From positions 124,001 through 188,000 of the forward strand of contig JARWZU010000088.1 in assembly GCA_029866215.1 (NCBI GenBank): 64,000 nt of DNA, in the 5' to 3' direction. The DNA is from Akkermansiaceae bacterium. GTDB lineage: Bacteria; Verrucomicrobiota; Verrucomicrobiia; Verrucomicrobiales; Akkermansiaceae. Under the pieces are notes generated by a model, which worked only from the letters and a program-made list of their open reading frames with translations, was not told where the DNA came from and did not search any database. The position numbers and the translations under genes are program-made. Shown piece after piece: positions 51,759-60,915 of this stretch; positions within the stretch are counted from its first letter, which is position 1, and the number at the start of each line of letters is the position of its first letter.

Positions 51759-51786
51759 ATTCTACATCACTGGAGGGTGGTGTCAA
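51759..51786 (-). promoter_or_regulatory. Sigma-70 promoter of vapBC (leaderless)
   Basis: On the - strand TTGACA (51786-51781) and TAGAAT (51764-51759) are 16 bases apart, close to consensus. The -10 element ends seven bases before the vapB ATG, which puts the expected transcription start at or next to the start codon. The mRNA would have little or no leader. Confidence 0.7.
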
Positions 51787-51817
51787 TTCGCCGGTTGATG
51801 ACCGCGCAGTCATTTGG

Positions 51818-51834
51818 CCGGTCAGATGGACCGG
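51818..51834. promoter_or_regulatory. Inverted repeat upstream of vapBC (possible operator)
   Basis: CCGGTC-AGATG-GACCGG is a perfect 6-base inverted repeat about 70 bases before vapB. The octamer CCGGTTGA also appears twice around it (51791 and 51831), 40 bases apart. Both are typical features of RHH-type autoregulatory sites, but the distance from the promoter is larger than usual. Confidence 0.4.
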
Positions 51835-52201
51835 TTGACAGTGACGCCTGAACATGAATCTCCATGTCGATCTTGAGACGCTTCGACTTCTCCAAGGACT
51901 GGGCCAGCGCAACGCGATGCATCCCCACGCTTCAAGCGCGGCGAATCCGCCCGTCTCCAGATGGTTTTTCTCGAAAGCGGCCTAATCCCTGCTACGATTG
52001 GCGATCCGGGTGTTCTCCAAATCCAGATCGGTATCAGGTCACGAATCCGATCTGATGGGTCTAATCTGGCCCATTGTTCCGATGGGTCAATACCATCGGA
52101 GGGAGACGACACCCCGGCCTACGAATGTCCTCAGCCTCAACACGCTCAACCTCAGCCCTGCGCTCAGCGTCAAATCGGGCTCCTCCAAGGAGCTTTCTGA
52201 A

Positions 52202-52282
52202 ATCACGCGCACGGGTGCCATTACATCGTGCACGGGCAATTTTACATCGTGCACGGGCAACTTTACATCGCGCACAAGCACC
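52202..52282. repeat. 21-base tandem repeat containing GTGCAC
   Basis: Two nearly identical copies of TTTACATCGTGCACGGGCAA (52220-52261) are followed by a third diverged copy and preceded by a fourth partial one. The copies are 21 bases long and carry the palindrome GTGCAC or a variant. The array lies between vapB and fabV, outside any supported gene. Confidence 0.75.
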
Positions 52283-52428
52283 CGAACATGATGAAAACGG
52301 GGGGGTATTTGGCGCACGGGAACCCGTGGGGCGTTGGTTTTCGTTTTCAAACGCCGACAAGATCAGTACTTGCGCTCCTCGCCATCGCTCTTAACTGCGG
52401 ATTAGATCTCAAACCCACACGCTAAACC

Positions 52429-53622
52429 TTATTTCTCGAGGGATGGAATTCCAACCGCAGGATCGGTATCCGCCGCGTAATCCACACCCTCAAGGCCAAA
52501 GCCAAAAAGCCGCAGAAAGCTCGACTGATATCCAGCAAAGTCGCCAAGCGTGGTGAAATTCTCCGTGTTGACATCCTCCCAACGTTCTCCGACGAGTTTT
52601 TGCACCTGAGGAGCCATTTCCCAGTCGTCCACGCGGATGCGCCCCGCCTCATCCGGTTGCGGCTTGCCATTGTAGAGCCGGTCGCGCAACAAACGGTCCA
52701 TTTGTTCAATGCAATCTTCATGAGTCCCCTCGGCCTTCATGACCTTGTATAGCAACGAAATGTACAGCGGCACCACGGGGATGGCTGAACTGGCTTGGGT
52801 GACAAGCGCTTTGTTTACCGAAACCCATGCCTTACCGTGAATGGGAGCCAACTTGGCATCCAATGCGCGCTGCACCCGCTCAAGATCCTCCTTGGCACGG
52901 CCAATGGTTCCATTTTTATAAATCGGCCATGTCACTTCAGGCCCGATGTACGAATAGGCGAGCGTTTGCACTCCCTCCGCTAGCACCCCCGCTTCCATCA
53001 GCGCATCCGTCCAGAGCTCCCAATCCTCGCCGCCCATGACCGCAACCGTTTGACGGATGTCATCACCCTCCGCCGGTTCAATCGTGACTTCGTTCACGAC
53101 TCCAGTCGTGGTATTGAGGTTCTTATTCGTGTAGCTCGAACCGATCGGCTTGAGGACTGACTTGTAAACCTCGCCCGTGTTCGGATCGGTACGACGAGGT
53201 GAGGCGAGACTGTAAATCACCAGATCGATCTGCCCGAGGTCAGCCTTGATGGCGGCGATGACCTCCGATTTGATTTCATTAGAAAATGCATCGCCATTGA
53301 TCGACCGAGCGTAAAGGCCAGCGGCGGCAGCTTCTTGCTCGAAGGCACGGGTGTTATACCAACCCGCGGTCGCTGCGCGATCTGCCTCACCCGGGCGCTC
53401 AAAAAACACCCCAAAAGTTGCGGCATTTGAGCCAAAGGCAGCAGCAATTCGCGAAGAGAGCCCGTAGCCAGTGGAGGACCCGATCACCAGCACGCGCTTC
53501 GGCCCATTTTCGATTAGGCCACGGCTCTTGACCACGGCGATTTGTTCGGCGACGTGCTTGGCACAACCCTCTGGGTGGGCGGTGGTGCAAATGAATCCAC
53601 GGATTTTCGGTGCGATGATCAT
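52429..53622 (-). CDS. fabV: Trans-2-enoyl-CoA/ACP reductase FabV
   Basis: From ATG 53622 the protein has 397 residues, the usual FabV size. It begins MIIAPKIRGFICTTAHPEGC, has the NADH site RVLVIGSSTGYGLSSRIA near residue 42 and the active-site region AYSYIGPEVTWPIYKNGTIG near 232 with the Y-X8-K arrangement. It reduces the enoyl intermediate in fatty acid elongation and is a triclosan-insensitive alternative to FabI. The track start at 53697 adds 25 residues not found in the family. Confidence 0.95.
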   Translation of the reverse strand: MIIAPKIRGFICTTAHPEGCAKHVAEQIAVVKSRGLIENGPKRVLVIGSSTGYGLSSRIAAAFGSNAATFGVFFERPGEADRAATAGWYNTRAFEQEAAAAGLYARSINGDAFSNEIKSEVIAAIKADLGQIDLVIYSLASPRRTDPNTGEVYKSVLKPIGSSYTNKNLNTTTGVVNEVTIEPAEGDDIRQTVAVMGGEDWELWTDALMEAGVLAEGVQTLAYSYIGPEVTWPIYKNGTIGRAKEDLERVQRALDAKLAPIHGKAWVSVNKALVTQASSAIPVVPLYISLLYKVMKAEGTHEDCIEQMDRLLRDRLYNGKPQPDEAGRIRVDDWEMAPQVQKLVGERWEDVNTENFTTLGDFAGYQSSFLRLFGFGLEGVDYAADTDPAVGIPSLEK

Positions 53623-53734
53623 ACGGGTTGAGAGACTACCGAGCGACGAACGAGAGGCAACTGTTTTTGCGGCGGGTCCAAGGTTCACCCACCGCATGCG
53701 TTAGGCAATCCATGCCGGAAATTTTTGTTAGCCC

Positions 53735-54679
53735 CTAGGGCGACGATTCGGCTGCTCGCGGCTTCCACTGCATGATGACATTGGCCGCTAAAATCAAGGC
53801 TCCTCCAACGATCATCGAAATGGACGCCTTTTCGTTCGCATAATCGAGGCCTACCCATTTCCCGAGGATGATCGGCAGAAAAAGCACATAAACCGCAGTG
53901 AATGCCGGCTCGGTGGTGTAGATGAGCCCGGCCTCGGTGGCGGATACCCGCGGCTGCCACGTATTCATGAGCAGATAAGCACCCACCGAACAGAAAATCG
54001 TTAGACAACTGACCAACCAAACCGCTGCCAATGACGCTCCAGGCGTGAGACACGCTTGAAGACCGGGAGCCGTGCTCAAAGTGATTGGAATGAAAAGCAC
54101 CGTGATTCCAAGAAACATCGTGAAACTCACCGGCAATCCGCGGTTGGTTGCGTACTTCGGATTTTCAAGGGTTAGAATTTGGAAGGCAAACAAAAGGGCC
54201 GCGAACAAGGTCTCGACCTCGCCACGCCCGAGGCCGAGGTGGTCAGGCCGAATTCCCGATAGAACCGCCCCACCGATTAGAACCATTAAAGTCGCGACGA
54301 TGACTCGGGCACCTGGGTGCACTCTGAGCCGAAATGAAGTCCATAGCGGAATGAAAACACAATATGCGCCCGTCAAAAACGCCGAGGTGGAGGCCTCAGT
54401 GTAAGCGAGCGCATCCGCCTGCAGCCACATCGCCAAGCCGCCCCAAAACGCGAGGATCAGGCCTTGGCGCATCTCAAGCCTGGAGAGCCCCTTCTGACGA
54501 ATCACGAATGGCAGCACCAAAATGGTAGCAAACCCAAAACGAGCAAACTGAAGCCACGAAGCAAGAAACAAACTGGATGCCCCAGGCAGGCGCGCAGCTT
54601 GCTCAAGGTTCAAGACTTTCAAAAGCGGGAAACTTAGCCCCCAGAGCGCGCAGGCAATGATAAGAAAAAAAACGGGCAT
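53735..54679 (-). CDS. DMT-superfamily (EamA) permease
   Basis: From ATG 54679 the protein has 314 residues and ten hydrophobic segments in two EamA repeats. FLIIACALWGLSFPLLKV at residue 4 and AYTEASTSAFLTGAYCVFIPLW near 88 are typical. The family exports or imports small metabolites; the substrate is not known. The longer track start at 54790 overlaps the divergent phosphatase gene and is rejected. A gap of 112 bases separates it from fabV. Confidence 0.85.
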   Translation of the reverse strand: MPVFFLIIACALWGLSFPLLKVLNLEQAARLPGASSLFLASWLQFARFGFATILVLPFVIRQKGLSRLEMRQGLILAFWGGLAMWLQADALAYTEASTSAFLTGAYCVFIPLWTSFRLRVHPGARVIVATLMVLIGGAVLSGIRPDHLGLGRGEVETLFAALLFAFQILTLENPKYATNRGLPVSFTMFLGITVLFIPITLSTAPGLQACLTPGASLAAVWLVSCLTIFCSVGAYLLMNTWQPRVSATEAGLIYTTEPAFTAVYVLFLPIILGKWVGLDYANEKASISMIVGGALILAANVIMQWKPRAAESSP

Positions 54680-54792
54680 ATAGAAAATGAAACTATCGGA
54701 CGTTCTGCCAAACAGGTAAACCGTAAAATCGATTACCTTCAGGGTTGCCTCCCGACTTGCGTTTCCTAAGTGTATTCTACAGGCTATCACCC

Positions 54793-56325
54793 ATGGTAGG
54801 CGATGGTATCACAAGGCGACAGCTTCTCAAAGGATCAAGCGCATGGCTCGGAGCTTCCGCCCTTGGATTCGCGGCGGAGCGCGAGGACACGAAGACGGTT
54901 TCGATTTTTCACACCACCGACTTGCACGGCCACATCTTACCAACTCAAGGGTATGACGGAGCAAAAGACATCGGCGGCTTCGCGCGCTGCGTTTCCTGCA
55001 TCCGCACTTGGCGCAAAGAAGCGCCCGACTCGCTGCTGGTCGACATCGGCGATGTCTATCAGGGAACGGCTGAAAGCCTCATCAGCCAAGGAGCATTGAT
55101 GATCGGCTTGTTCAATCGCCTAGGCTACGATGCATGGACGCTCGGGAATCATGACTTCGACTGGGGCCCAGAGGTGACCGAGAAGAATCTTTCCATTTCG
55201 AAGTCGCCGATTCTAACAGGAAACATCCAGCGGGGCAACAAGCACCCTGGAACACTTGAGGGTGCTTGGAAGAAGGTGAAACCATGGACCATGAAAGAGG
55301 TCGGCGGTTTCAAGATCGCCTTGATCGGTCTGGTGACTCCGGGGTTACCGTTTTGGCTCGCCCCCGCGACCCTCGGCGGAATCACTCCCACGGATCCGGT
55401 CGAATCACTCAAGCAATCCCTCGCCGAAGCCCGTTCCGCAAAAGCAGATGCAGTGGTCGTGATGGGCCACATGGGATGGCGTGATGACGATGATTTCGCC
55501 AATCCAATCCGTGCGATTCTCAAGGACAATGCAAACGTAGATGTCTTCCTTGCGGGCCATACACACAAAGATAAACCCGCATGGGAAATCAATAGCGTAC
55601 TTTGCTCACAAGCCAGTTACCATGGAATCCACTGCGGGAGAGTTGATCTAACATTCGATGTGCATTCGCGAAAAATCGTAAACCGCCATGCATACACAGT
55701 ATTGATGGATAAACGCTTCGACCTCGACCCCGTGGTGATCGAGGTCGCTCAGCCAGATTTGAAAAAATCAGAAGAACAATTGGCCCGAACGCTTGGAATG
55801 GTCACACAACAGATCTCTGGATCAGGTCGTGGCAATCGACTCAGCCAGCTTTTTTGTGAATTTTTCAGCGAGTCACTCGAACGCAACCACACGCCTGTCG
55901 ATGGCATCTTCCATGGAACCTTCAATACCGGTAACCTTGAGCTAGGTGAGATTAAGGTCGCCGATTGTTGGAAAATGCTACCTTATGAGAACCTCCTCGC
56001 CATCATCGAGGTGAGTGCTAACGATTTATTAGATATTGTAATGGAGGACGCCGCCGAGCTTCGCTCAGACCGCTTGCTCTGGCCGTTTGAGCTGATCCTT
56101 GGCCAGGATGGGCAACCGATTCGCTTAATCCACAAAGGCAAGCCCGTCGCTGGAGACCAAAGGTTTAGGATTGGGTTTAATAGCTATGACCTGCAATCCG
56201 GCGGACAACGATTGATGCGATTGCGCGAAATCGGAGCAGACCCGTCCGCCAAGCAAATGACCACCCGAATCGATACCCGAAGCGCGTTGATCGATGGCAT
56301 CCTCAACCGCAAGGAAATCGCTTGA
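54793..56325 (+). CDS. Tat-exported 5'-nucleotidase-like metallophosphatase
   Basis: From ATG 54793 the protein has 510 residues. It opens with a twin-arginine signal, TRRQLLKGSSAWLGASALGF. The metallophosphatase domain follows with FHTTDLHGHI near residue 39, LGNHDFDWG near 117, VVMGHMGW near 220 and AGHTHKD near 255; the 5'-nucleotidase C-terminal domain covers about 340-500. It should dephosphorylate nucleotides or related esters in the periplasm. It is convergent to pyrD with only 12 bases between. Confidence 0.88.
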   Translation: MVGDGITRRQLLKGSSAWLGASALGFAAEREDTKTVSIFHTTDLHGHILPTQGYDGAKDIGGFARCVSCIRTWRKEAPDSLLVDIGDVYQGTAESLISQGALMIGLFNRLGYDAWTLGNHDFDWGPEVTEKNLSISKSPILTGNIQRGNKHPGTLEGAWKKVKPWTMKEVGGFKIALIGLVTPGLPFWLAPATLGGITPTDPVESLKQSLAEARSAKADAVVVMGHMGWRDDDDFANPIRAILKDNANVDVFLAGHTHKDKPAWEINSVLCSQASYHGIHCGRVDLTFDVHSRKIVNRHAYTVLMDKRFDLDPVVIEVAQPDLKKSEEQLARTLGMVTQQISGSGRGNRLSQLFCEFFSESLERNHTPVDGIFHGTFNTGNLELGEIKVADCWKMLPYENLLAIIEVSANDLLDIVMEDAAELRSDRLLWPFELILGQDGQPIRLIHKGKPVAGDQRFRIGFNSYDLQSGGQRLMRLREIGADPSAKQMTTRIDTRSALIDGILNRKEIA

Positions 56326-56337
56326 TCAGTTTTCCGC

Positions 56338-57363
56338 TTAGATTGCTCGAGCGATCTCTCGCACCAGCTGCGGACCCTGATAGATAAAAGACGTATAAAT
56401 TTGAACAAGCGAAGCACCGGCTTGGATTTTTACTTGGGCGTCTTCGACTGAAGAGATTCCACCCACCCCGATGATAGGGATTTGCGTACCAAGGTGACTG
56501 GAAAATGCCTTGAGGGTCTCAGTGCTTTTCACGAATACCGGACGCCCCGAAAGTCCGCCCGCTTCAGCGGCTCGCGAATGACCTAACACCTGGTCACGGT
56601 CGAGAGTGGTGTTTGTGGCGATGAGGCCGTCGAGCCCACCATCGAGAAAAACGCGTGAGAGCTCACGGATGTGGGTCTCGTCCAAGTCTGGGGCAACTTT
56701 AAACAGCAACGGCACTTTCCTTCCGTGCTCGGATTCAAGTTTCTGCTGCTCTCTTTTTAAGGTAGCTAATAGCCGCGCACTTGCTTCGGCTCCCTGAAGA
56801 TCCCGCAGCCCCGGGGTGTTAGGCGACGAAAGATTCACCGCAATGTAATCCGCAACCGAATACGCCTTACGCAAACAAATCAGATAGTCTTCTGCTGCAT
56901 TTTCATTAGAAGTGTCCTTGTTCTTGCCAATGTTGAAACCGACGATTCCATCAAACGACTTCGCCGAACGAACGTTCGCGACCCCTGCATCGATGCCTGG
57001 GTTATTGAAGCCCATGCGATTGATGATCGCTTCATGATCGATTAGGCGAAAGAGCCGCGGCTTGGGATTGCCTGCCTGCGGACGTGGAGTAATCGTACCA
57101 ATTTCAATACTACCAAATCCGAGCCTGCCAAGCGCATCGATCGTGTTGCCTTCTTTGTCCAAACCAGCGGCCAAACCAATCCTGTTAGGAAATTTCAATC
57201 CCATCAATTCCACGGGCTCGGCGAATTCAACCCGCGGAGACACTATGCCCAAGATGCCTGTTTTCTCTGCAAGCCTCAATGCGGCCATGCTGGTGTGATG
57301 AGCAACTTCTGCATCAAGGCGGAACAATAAGGAACGGGCGAGAGCGTAGCTTGTGTCAAACAC
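56338..57363 (-). CDS. pyrD: Dihydroorotate dehydrogenase (quinone), class 2
   Basis: The 341-residue protein has an N-terminal membrane-associating helix (about 1-30), IGLAAGLDKEGNTIDALGRLGFG near residue 62, NRMGFNNPGIDA near 114 and the catalytic-serine loop NLSSPNTPGLRDLQ near 177. GVGGISSVEDAQ near 299 binds the FMN phosphate. It oxidises dihydroorotate with quinone in pyrimidine synthesis. Together with pyrC at the right end this shows pyrimidine genes in the area, though not in one operon. Confidence 0.95.
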   Translation of the reverse strand: MFDTSYALARSLLFRLDAEVAHHTSMAALRLAEKTGILGIVSPRVEFAEPVELMGLKFPNRIGLAAGLDKEGNTIDALGRLGFGSIEIGTITPRPQAGNPKPRLFRLIDHEAIINRMGFNNPGIDAGVANVRSAKSFDGIVGFNIGKNKDTSNENAAEDYLICLRKAYSVADYIAVNLSSPNTPGLRDLQGAEASARLLATLKREQQKLESEHGRKVPLLFKVAPDLDETHIRELSRVFLDGGLDGLIATNTTLDRDQVLGHSRAAEAGGLSGRPVFVKSTETLKAFSSHLGTQIPIIGVGGISSVEDAQVKIQAGASLVQIYTSFIYQGPQLVREIARAI

Positions 57364-57478
57364 GAGTGGAAATTGAGGGATCCTGGATCACTTGTCCAAT
57401 CCCAGATGCGTCAAAATGGCACCCGTGGTGGGCAAAATGCACTCACCGTGCAATTTGTCACAGCACCGAAAAGAATTT

Positions 57479-57499
57479 TAACTCATTATCAGTGAGTTA
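57479..57499. promoter_or_regulatory. Perfect inverted repeat between pyrD and the sigma factor gene
   Basis: TAACTCA-TTATCAG-TGAGTTA is a perfect 7-base inverted repeat in the 268-base divergent gap. A weak promoter (TTGTCA, 17 bases, TTAACT) overlaps its left edge, so a repressor or activator could act here. No regulator is identifiable. Confidence 0.45.
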
Positions 57500-57631
57500 C
57501 GTTATGAAAATAAAGGCACGTGATTTGCTAGTTGAAAAACGTTGAGAGTTACCGATCCAACATTTCCCCCAAGAAAAATAGGAAGAAACACGGTTCGGTG
57601 CCGATCAACTCATAACGAACCCCACCAAACC

Positions 57632-58489
57632 ATGGCCTACGAAGCAGAAAGCAGCCTGAAAATTTATCTCAAGGAGATCGGCAAAACCCCTCTTTTGACG
57701 ATCCAAGAGGAAATCGACCTCGCAGAGCGGATTCAGAAAGGAGATGCCGAGGCTCGCTCGCACATGATCCGAGCGAATTTGCGCTTGGTCGTTAAAATCG
57801 CACAAGACTACGCAAACTATGGGATGCCCGTGACGGATTTGATTTCCGAGGGCAACATCGGCCTCATGAAAGCGGTCGAACGTTTCGACCCAGAGAAAGG
57901 CGGGAAGCTTTCGACCTATGCCGCTTGGTGGATCAAACAATCGATCAAACGCGCATTGGCCAACCAATCGAAAACGATCCGCCTACCGGTGCACATGGTC
58001 GATAAAATTGCAAAAATGCGACGCATCGCCGCAATTCTAACAGAAGCCCTCGGTCGTGAACCGACCGATGAGGAATTGGCGGACGAAGTCGGATTGCCCC
58101 ACCGCAAGCTGGCACTCCTCAGGCAGGCGTCTTACCGCCCAACCTCACTGGATGCCCCAATCAACGAAGGGGAAGCAACCGAGTTTGGTGATGTGATCAG
58201 CGATGAGCGTGCGGTCAATCCACTCGAGATTCTCTCTGACAAAAACATTCATGGCGAATTGGACGGTCTGCTGGCGGTGCTGGACGAGCGCGAACGGCGG
58301 ATCATCGATGAGCGTTTCGGTCTGAATGGGCGCACAGCGATGACCTTGGAGGAAGTCGGACGCGAGTTCGGCGTGACGCGTGAACGCATCCGGCAGCTGC
58401 AAAATTCCGCGCTAACGAAAATGCGGCGCGCTCTGCGCAAAAAGGAAAAGCCGGCACCCAAAAAGGTGGCTAGGTTGGCGAAGGCTTAA
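57632..58489 (+). CDS. RNA polymerase sigma-70 factor (RpoD/SigA family)
   Basis: From ATG 57632 the protein has 285 residues. Region 1.2 (SSLKIYLKEIGKTPLLTIQEE), region 2 (RANLRLVVKIAQDYANYG near 50, DLISEGNIGLMKAVERFD near 71 and TYAAWWIKQSIKRAL) and the region 4 helix-turn-helix (LEEVGREFGVTRERIRQLQ near 240) are all intact. Region 1.1 is missing, so it is a short primary-like or group 2 factor. The basic tail KKEKPAPKKVARLAKA is unusual. The track start at 57542 adds a non-homologous segment. Confidence 0.92.
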   Translation: MAYEAESSLKIYLKEIGKTPLLTIQEEIDLAERIQKGDAEARSHMIRANLRLVVKIAQDYANYGMPVTDLISEGNIGLMKAVERFDPEKGGKLSTYAAWWIKQSIKRALANQSKTIRLPVHMVDKIAKMRRIAAILTEALGREPTDEELADEVGLPHRKLALLRQASYRPTSLDAPINEGEATEFGDVISDERAVNPLEILSDKNIHGELDGLLAVLDERERRIIDERFGLNGRTAMTLEEVGREFGVTRERIRQLQNSALTKMRRALRKKEKPAPKKVARLAKA

Positions 58490-58642
58490 TCCAACAGGTA
58501 ATCCAGAGCGGAACGAAGAACTTCAGCGGCGTGGAATCAGAGACGGCAGCAGGTAAGTGATTTTTGAGAAAAGCATTCTCAATGATCAACCATTGCTGCA
58601 GGCTCCGTCTTCCTCGCCGCTGATTTTTCCATTACCACTCTC

Positions 58643-58921
58643 ATGCCTCCTCCACAAAAAGGTTATAAAATCATCAATCACCATGACGTGCAATACCGCT
58701 GGATCATGCAAAATCGACGTGGAGTGAATGAACTCGTGATCGAGGCCAGCGCGCCGGTGAATGGACAAATTCTCACTGCCGAGCTCCCTCGCATCGTCAG
58801 TTATGACATGGTTACTGAAGCGATCGATTACGGTAATGCAAACGGATGGAAGCCATTCGAAGCGGGTGCCGTTTTTCGCTGCAAGTGGGTAAGAAAACAA
58901 TTTTTACCTGCTGACACTTGA
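58643..58921 (+). CDS. Small hypothetical protein
   Basis: The 92-residue protein has no family I recognise. It contains HHDVQYRWIMQNRRGVNELVIE near residue 13 and ends in the WKPFEAGAVFRCKWVRKQF region. Composition and codon use are protein-like, and no opposing ORF is convincing. It lies 52 bases before the pseudouridine synthase gene. A small inverted repeat (TTGAGAA/TTCTCAA at 58564-58582) lies between the sigma factor gene and this one. Confidence 0.6.
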   Translation: MPPPQKGYKIINHHDVQYRWIMQNRRGVNELVIEASAPVNGQILTAELPRIVSYDMVTEAIDYGNANGWKPFEAGAVFRCKWVRKQFLPADT

Positions 58922-58973
58922 GTCGCTGGTGCTTGCCGATCAAGGGAGCGACCTCTAGCATCCGGCCATTCCC

Positions 58974-59543
58974 ATGGTCATCGCATTTCATAAACCCTAC
59001 GGAGTTCTCTGCCAATTCACACCAGACCAACCCGGTCAGCGAACTCTGGCAGATTTTGGATTTCCATCAGGGGTTTATCCAGTAGGACGTCTGGACATGG
59101 ACTCTGAGGGGCTCCTTCTTTTAAGCGATGAGCCTGGATTCAATAACCGCTTATTGGATCCAAAGACCGCCCACCCGCGCACGTATTGGGCCCAAGTGGA
59201 GGGTATCCCAACGACCGATGCCGTGGAAAAATTGAAGCGAGGCGGTGTCGCCATTCAGGGCCACCGCACGCTTCCCTGCCAAGCTCACATGCTCGAAATC
59301 GAGCCTAAAATCGATCCACGTGACCCTCCAATCCGATTTAGACAGGCAATTCCAACCTCTTGGCTAGAACTCCGCTTGATCGAAGGAAAAAATCGTCAGG
59401 TGCGCCGGATGACGGCAGCGGTGGGATTCCCAACACTGCGCTTGATCCGAGTAGCGATTGGCAATTTCGTTGCACCCAACTTGGCCACAGGAAATTGGGA
59501 GAAACTTGAATCTAACAGTATCCAAAGAATTTGGCAGCGATAG
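58974..59543 (+). CDS. rRNA pseudouridine synthase (RsuA/RluE type)
   Basis: The 189-residue protein begins MVIAFHKPYGVLCQFT and shows the catalytic motif VGRLDMDSEGLLLLSDE near residue 37, with the active-site aspartate, and LIEGKNRQVRRMTAAVGFPT near 140. No S4 RNA-binding domain precedes it, so it resembles RluE more than RsuA or RluB. It converts a uridine of 16S or 23S rRNA to pseudouridine; the position is not known. The small hypothetical gene precedes it. Confidence 0.9.
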   Translation: MVIAFHKPYGVLCQFTPDQPGQRTLADFGFPSGVYPVGRLDMDSEGLLLLSDEPGFNNRLLDPKTAHPRTYWAQVEGIPTTDAVEKLKRGGVAIQGHRTLPCQAHMLEIEPKIDPRDPPIRFRQAIPTSWLELRLIEGKNRQVRRMTAAVGFPTLRLIRVAIGNFVAPNLATGNWEKLESNSIQRIWQR

Positions 59544-59651
59544 AAAGTCAGCCGGCAATGGACATTCCGATACAACCATTGCAGGAGCTTTTCGAGATGC
59601 ATTTGACTTTTGACTTGCCCGAGAAATCCAATTCGCAAAAGATCGTGCGTG

Positions 59652-60041
59652 ATGCTGAAACGCATGAGACTTGTCGGCCATTGGCTACTCATAGCGACAC
59701 TTTTTGTGTCGTTGGGTGGCCACTTGTCGCTGCTCCAGACCTTCGCTTGGGGAAACATGCTTGTGGACTTCTCTCGCACAACTTCCCTCAAGGAGGCCAC
59801 CAGCAAAACGTTTGACGGTGACCACCCATGCTCATTGTGTAAAGTGGTCAAGGAGACCAGAAAACAAGACGATAAAAAATCCTTACTGAAGGCAGAATCC
59901 AAGATGGAAGTCGCTCTGCCGTCGCAGGTATCACTAAAGGATCCCGCCGGTGTCTCCGTGACAATCGTGGTGCCAGGCTATTTTGGAATTCCCTCCGAGG
60001 TGCCTATTGGCGTGCCCTTGCAGCCGCCAAGATTTGTTTGA
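59652..60041 (+). CDS. Small secreted or membrane protein with HPCSLC motif
   Basis: From ATG 59652 the protein has 129 residues: an N-terminal hydrophobic segment (LVGHWLLIATLFVSLGGHL near residue 7) and a soluble part with GDHPCSLCKVVKETRK near 56. The H-x-C-x-x-C arrangement recalls DUF2946-like proteins linked to metal handling, but this is only a resemblance. The track start at 59610 is less likely because the ATG 59652 gives a normal signal sequence. It begins a group of four genes for exported proteins. Confidence 0.55.
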   Translation: MLKRMRLVGHWLLIATLFVSLGGHLSLLQTFAWGNMLVDFSRTTSLKEATSKTFDGDHPCSLCKVVKETRKQDDKKSLLKAESKMEVALPSQVSLKDPAGVSVTIVVPGYFGIPSEVPIGVPLQPPRFV

Positions 60042-60237
60042 TTTCCCCTATCGTGGCGCAACGCAGGCCTACCCCCACATTCGCGGGGACTTAAACTCCT
60101 GATGCGTCGTTCTAACGGATGCTAACCCGCCATGGCTGGTTTAGCGCTCCTAGACCGATGGTGCATTACCATTTCATGGTGGAATGAACTGCATCGATAT
60201 CCGGTCATAGGCATGATCAAACGATTCTAAAAATACA

Positions 60238-60891
60238 TTGAAATATCACCAACCCAGCCGGGGATTCTCCTTGGTTGAAGTACTCGTCATGGTCTCGCTC
60301 ATCGCGGCTCTGTCCGCGCTGGCCGTACCCATCTCACGCACCATGCTAACACGCAGCCATGCAGTGAATTGCGCCAGCAACCTGCGCCAGATCGGCATGG
60401 CAACGATGATGTATGCAAGCGATTATTCCATGACCCTCCCAGTCACCACCCATCAAAGGCGGTCGGGCGGTTTGTCATGGTCGCTATCTCTGCAGCCATA
60501 CGCTTCTGGGAAGGTCACGTTCAAGTGCGCGGACGACGAAGAGAAAAAACGTCCTTACACTTACCTCATCAACGATTTTCTAACACCCAATCCTGCGGGC
60601 GCACCCGATCTCGATTTCTCCCGCCTCTCGAAGATTCAACGCCCTGAAACGACATTTCTATTCGCGGAGGCATCTGCAACGTATCTGAACTCCGACCACT
60701 TCCATTTCTCAGACTACCGCGGCCATTCGATACCACCTGCCGCTTTTGCGAAGCAAGTGGCGGTCGAGAGGCATGGCGGCAAATCAAATTTCCTCTTCAC
60801 AGATGGTCACGTGGAAACGCTGTCATGGAAGGAAGTACAAAATCGACTCAAAGCGACTGGATCCCGATTTGTGGACCCCTCGAATCCTTAA
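60238..60891 (+). CDS. Prepilin-like protein with H-X9-DG motif
   Basis: The 217-residue protein starts at TTG 60238. It has a type IV prepilin/pseudopilin cleavage and methylation segment, RGFSLVEVLVMVSLIAALSA near residue 8, and the H-X9-DG signature HGGKSNFLFTDGHVE near 184. Such proteins are abundant in Planctomycetes and Verrucomicrobia and are related to type II secretion pseudopilins. The cysteines in NCASNLRQIG and KCADDE may form a disulfide. It is 25 bases before the next exported-protein gene. Confidence 0.85.
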   Translation: MKYHQPSRGFSLVEVLVMVSLIAALSALAVPISRTMLTRSHAVNCASNLRQIGMATMMYASDYSMTLPVTTHQRRSGGLSWSLSLQPYASGKVTFKCADDEEKKRPYTYLINDFLTPNPAGAPDLDFSRLSKIQRPETTFLFAEASATYLNSDHFHFSDYRGHSIPPAAFAKQVAVERHGGKSNFLFTDGHVETLSWKEVQNRLKATGSRFVDPSNP

Positions 60892-60915
60892 CCAACTCAA
60901 CAAACAACATCTTCT

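Larger units (their letters stand above)
51752..52428. other. Gene-poor interval between vapB and fabV
   Basis: Apart from the vapBC promoter region, this 677-base stretch has no gene I can support. The ORFs in the track overlap each other in opposite strands and have biased composition. A small inverted repeat (CCGATGG at 52079, CCATCGG at 52093) and a 21-base tandem repeat (52202-52282) are the only visible structures. It may be a decayed element. Confidence 0.5.

Noticed and set aside
52061-52360. - strand ORF with repeated ARARC peptide units
   Set aside because: The repeat peptide comes from the 21-base tandem DNA repeat, and the ORF has no other support.
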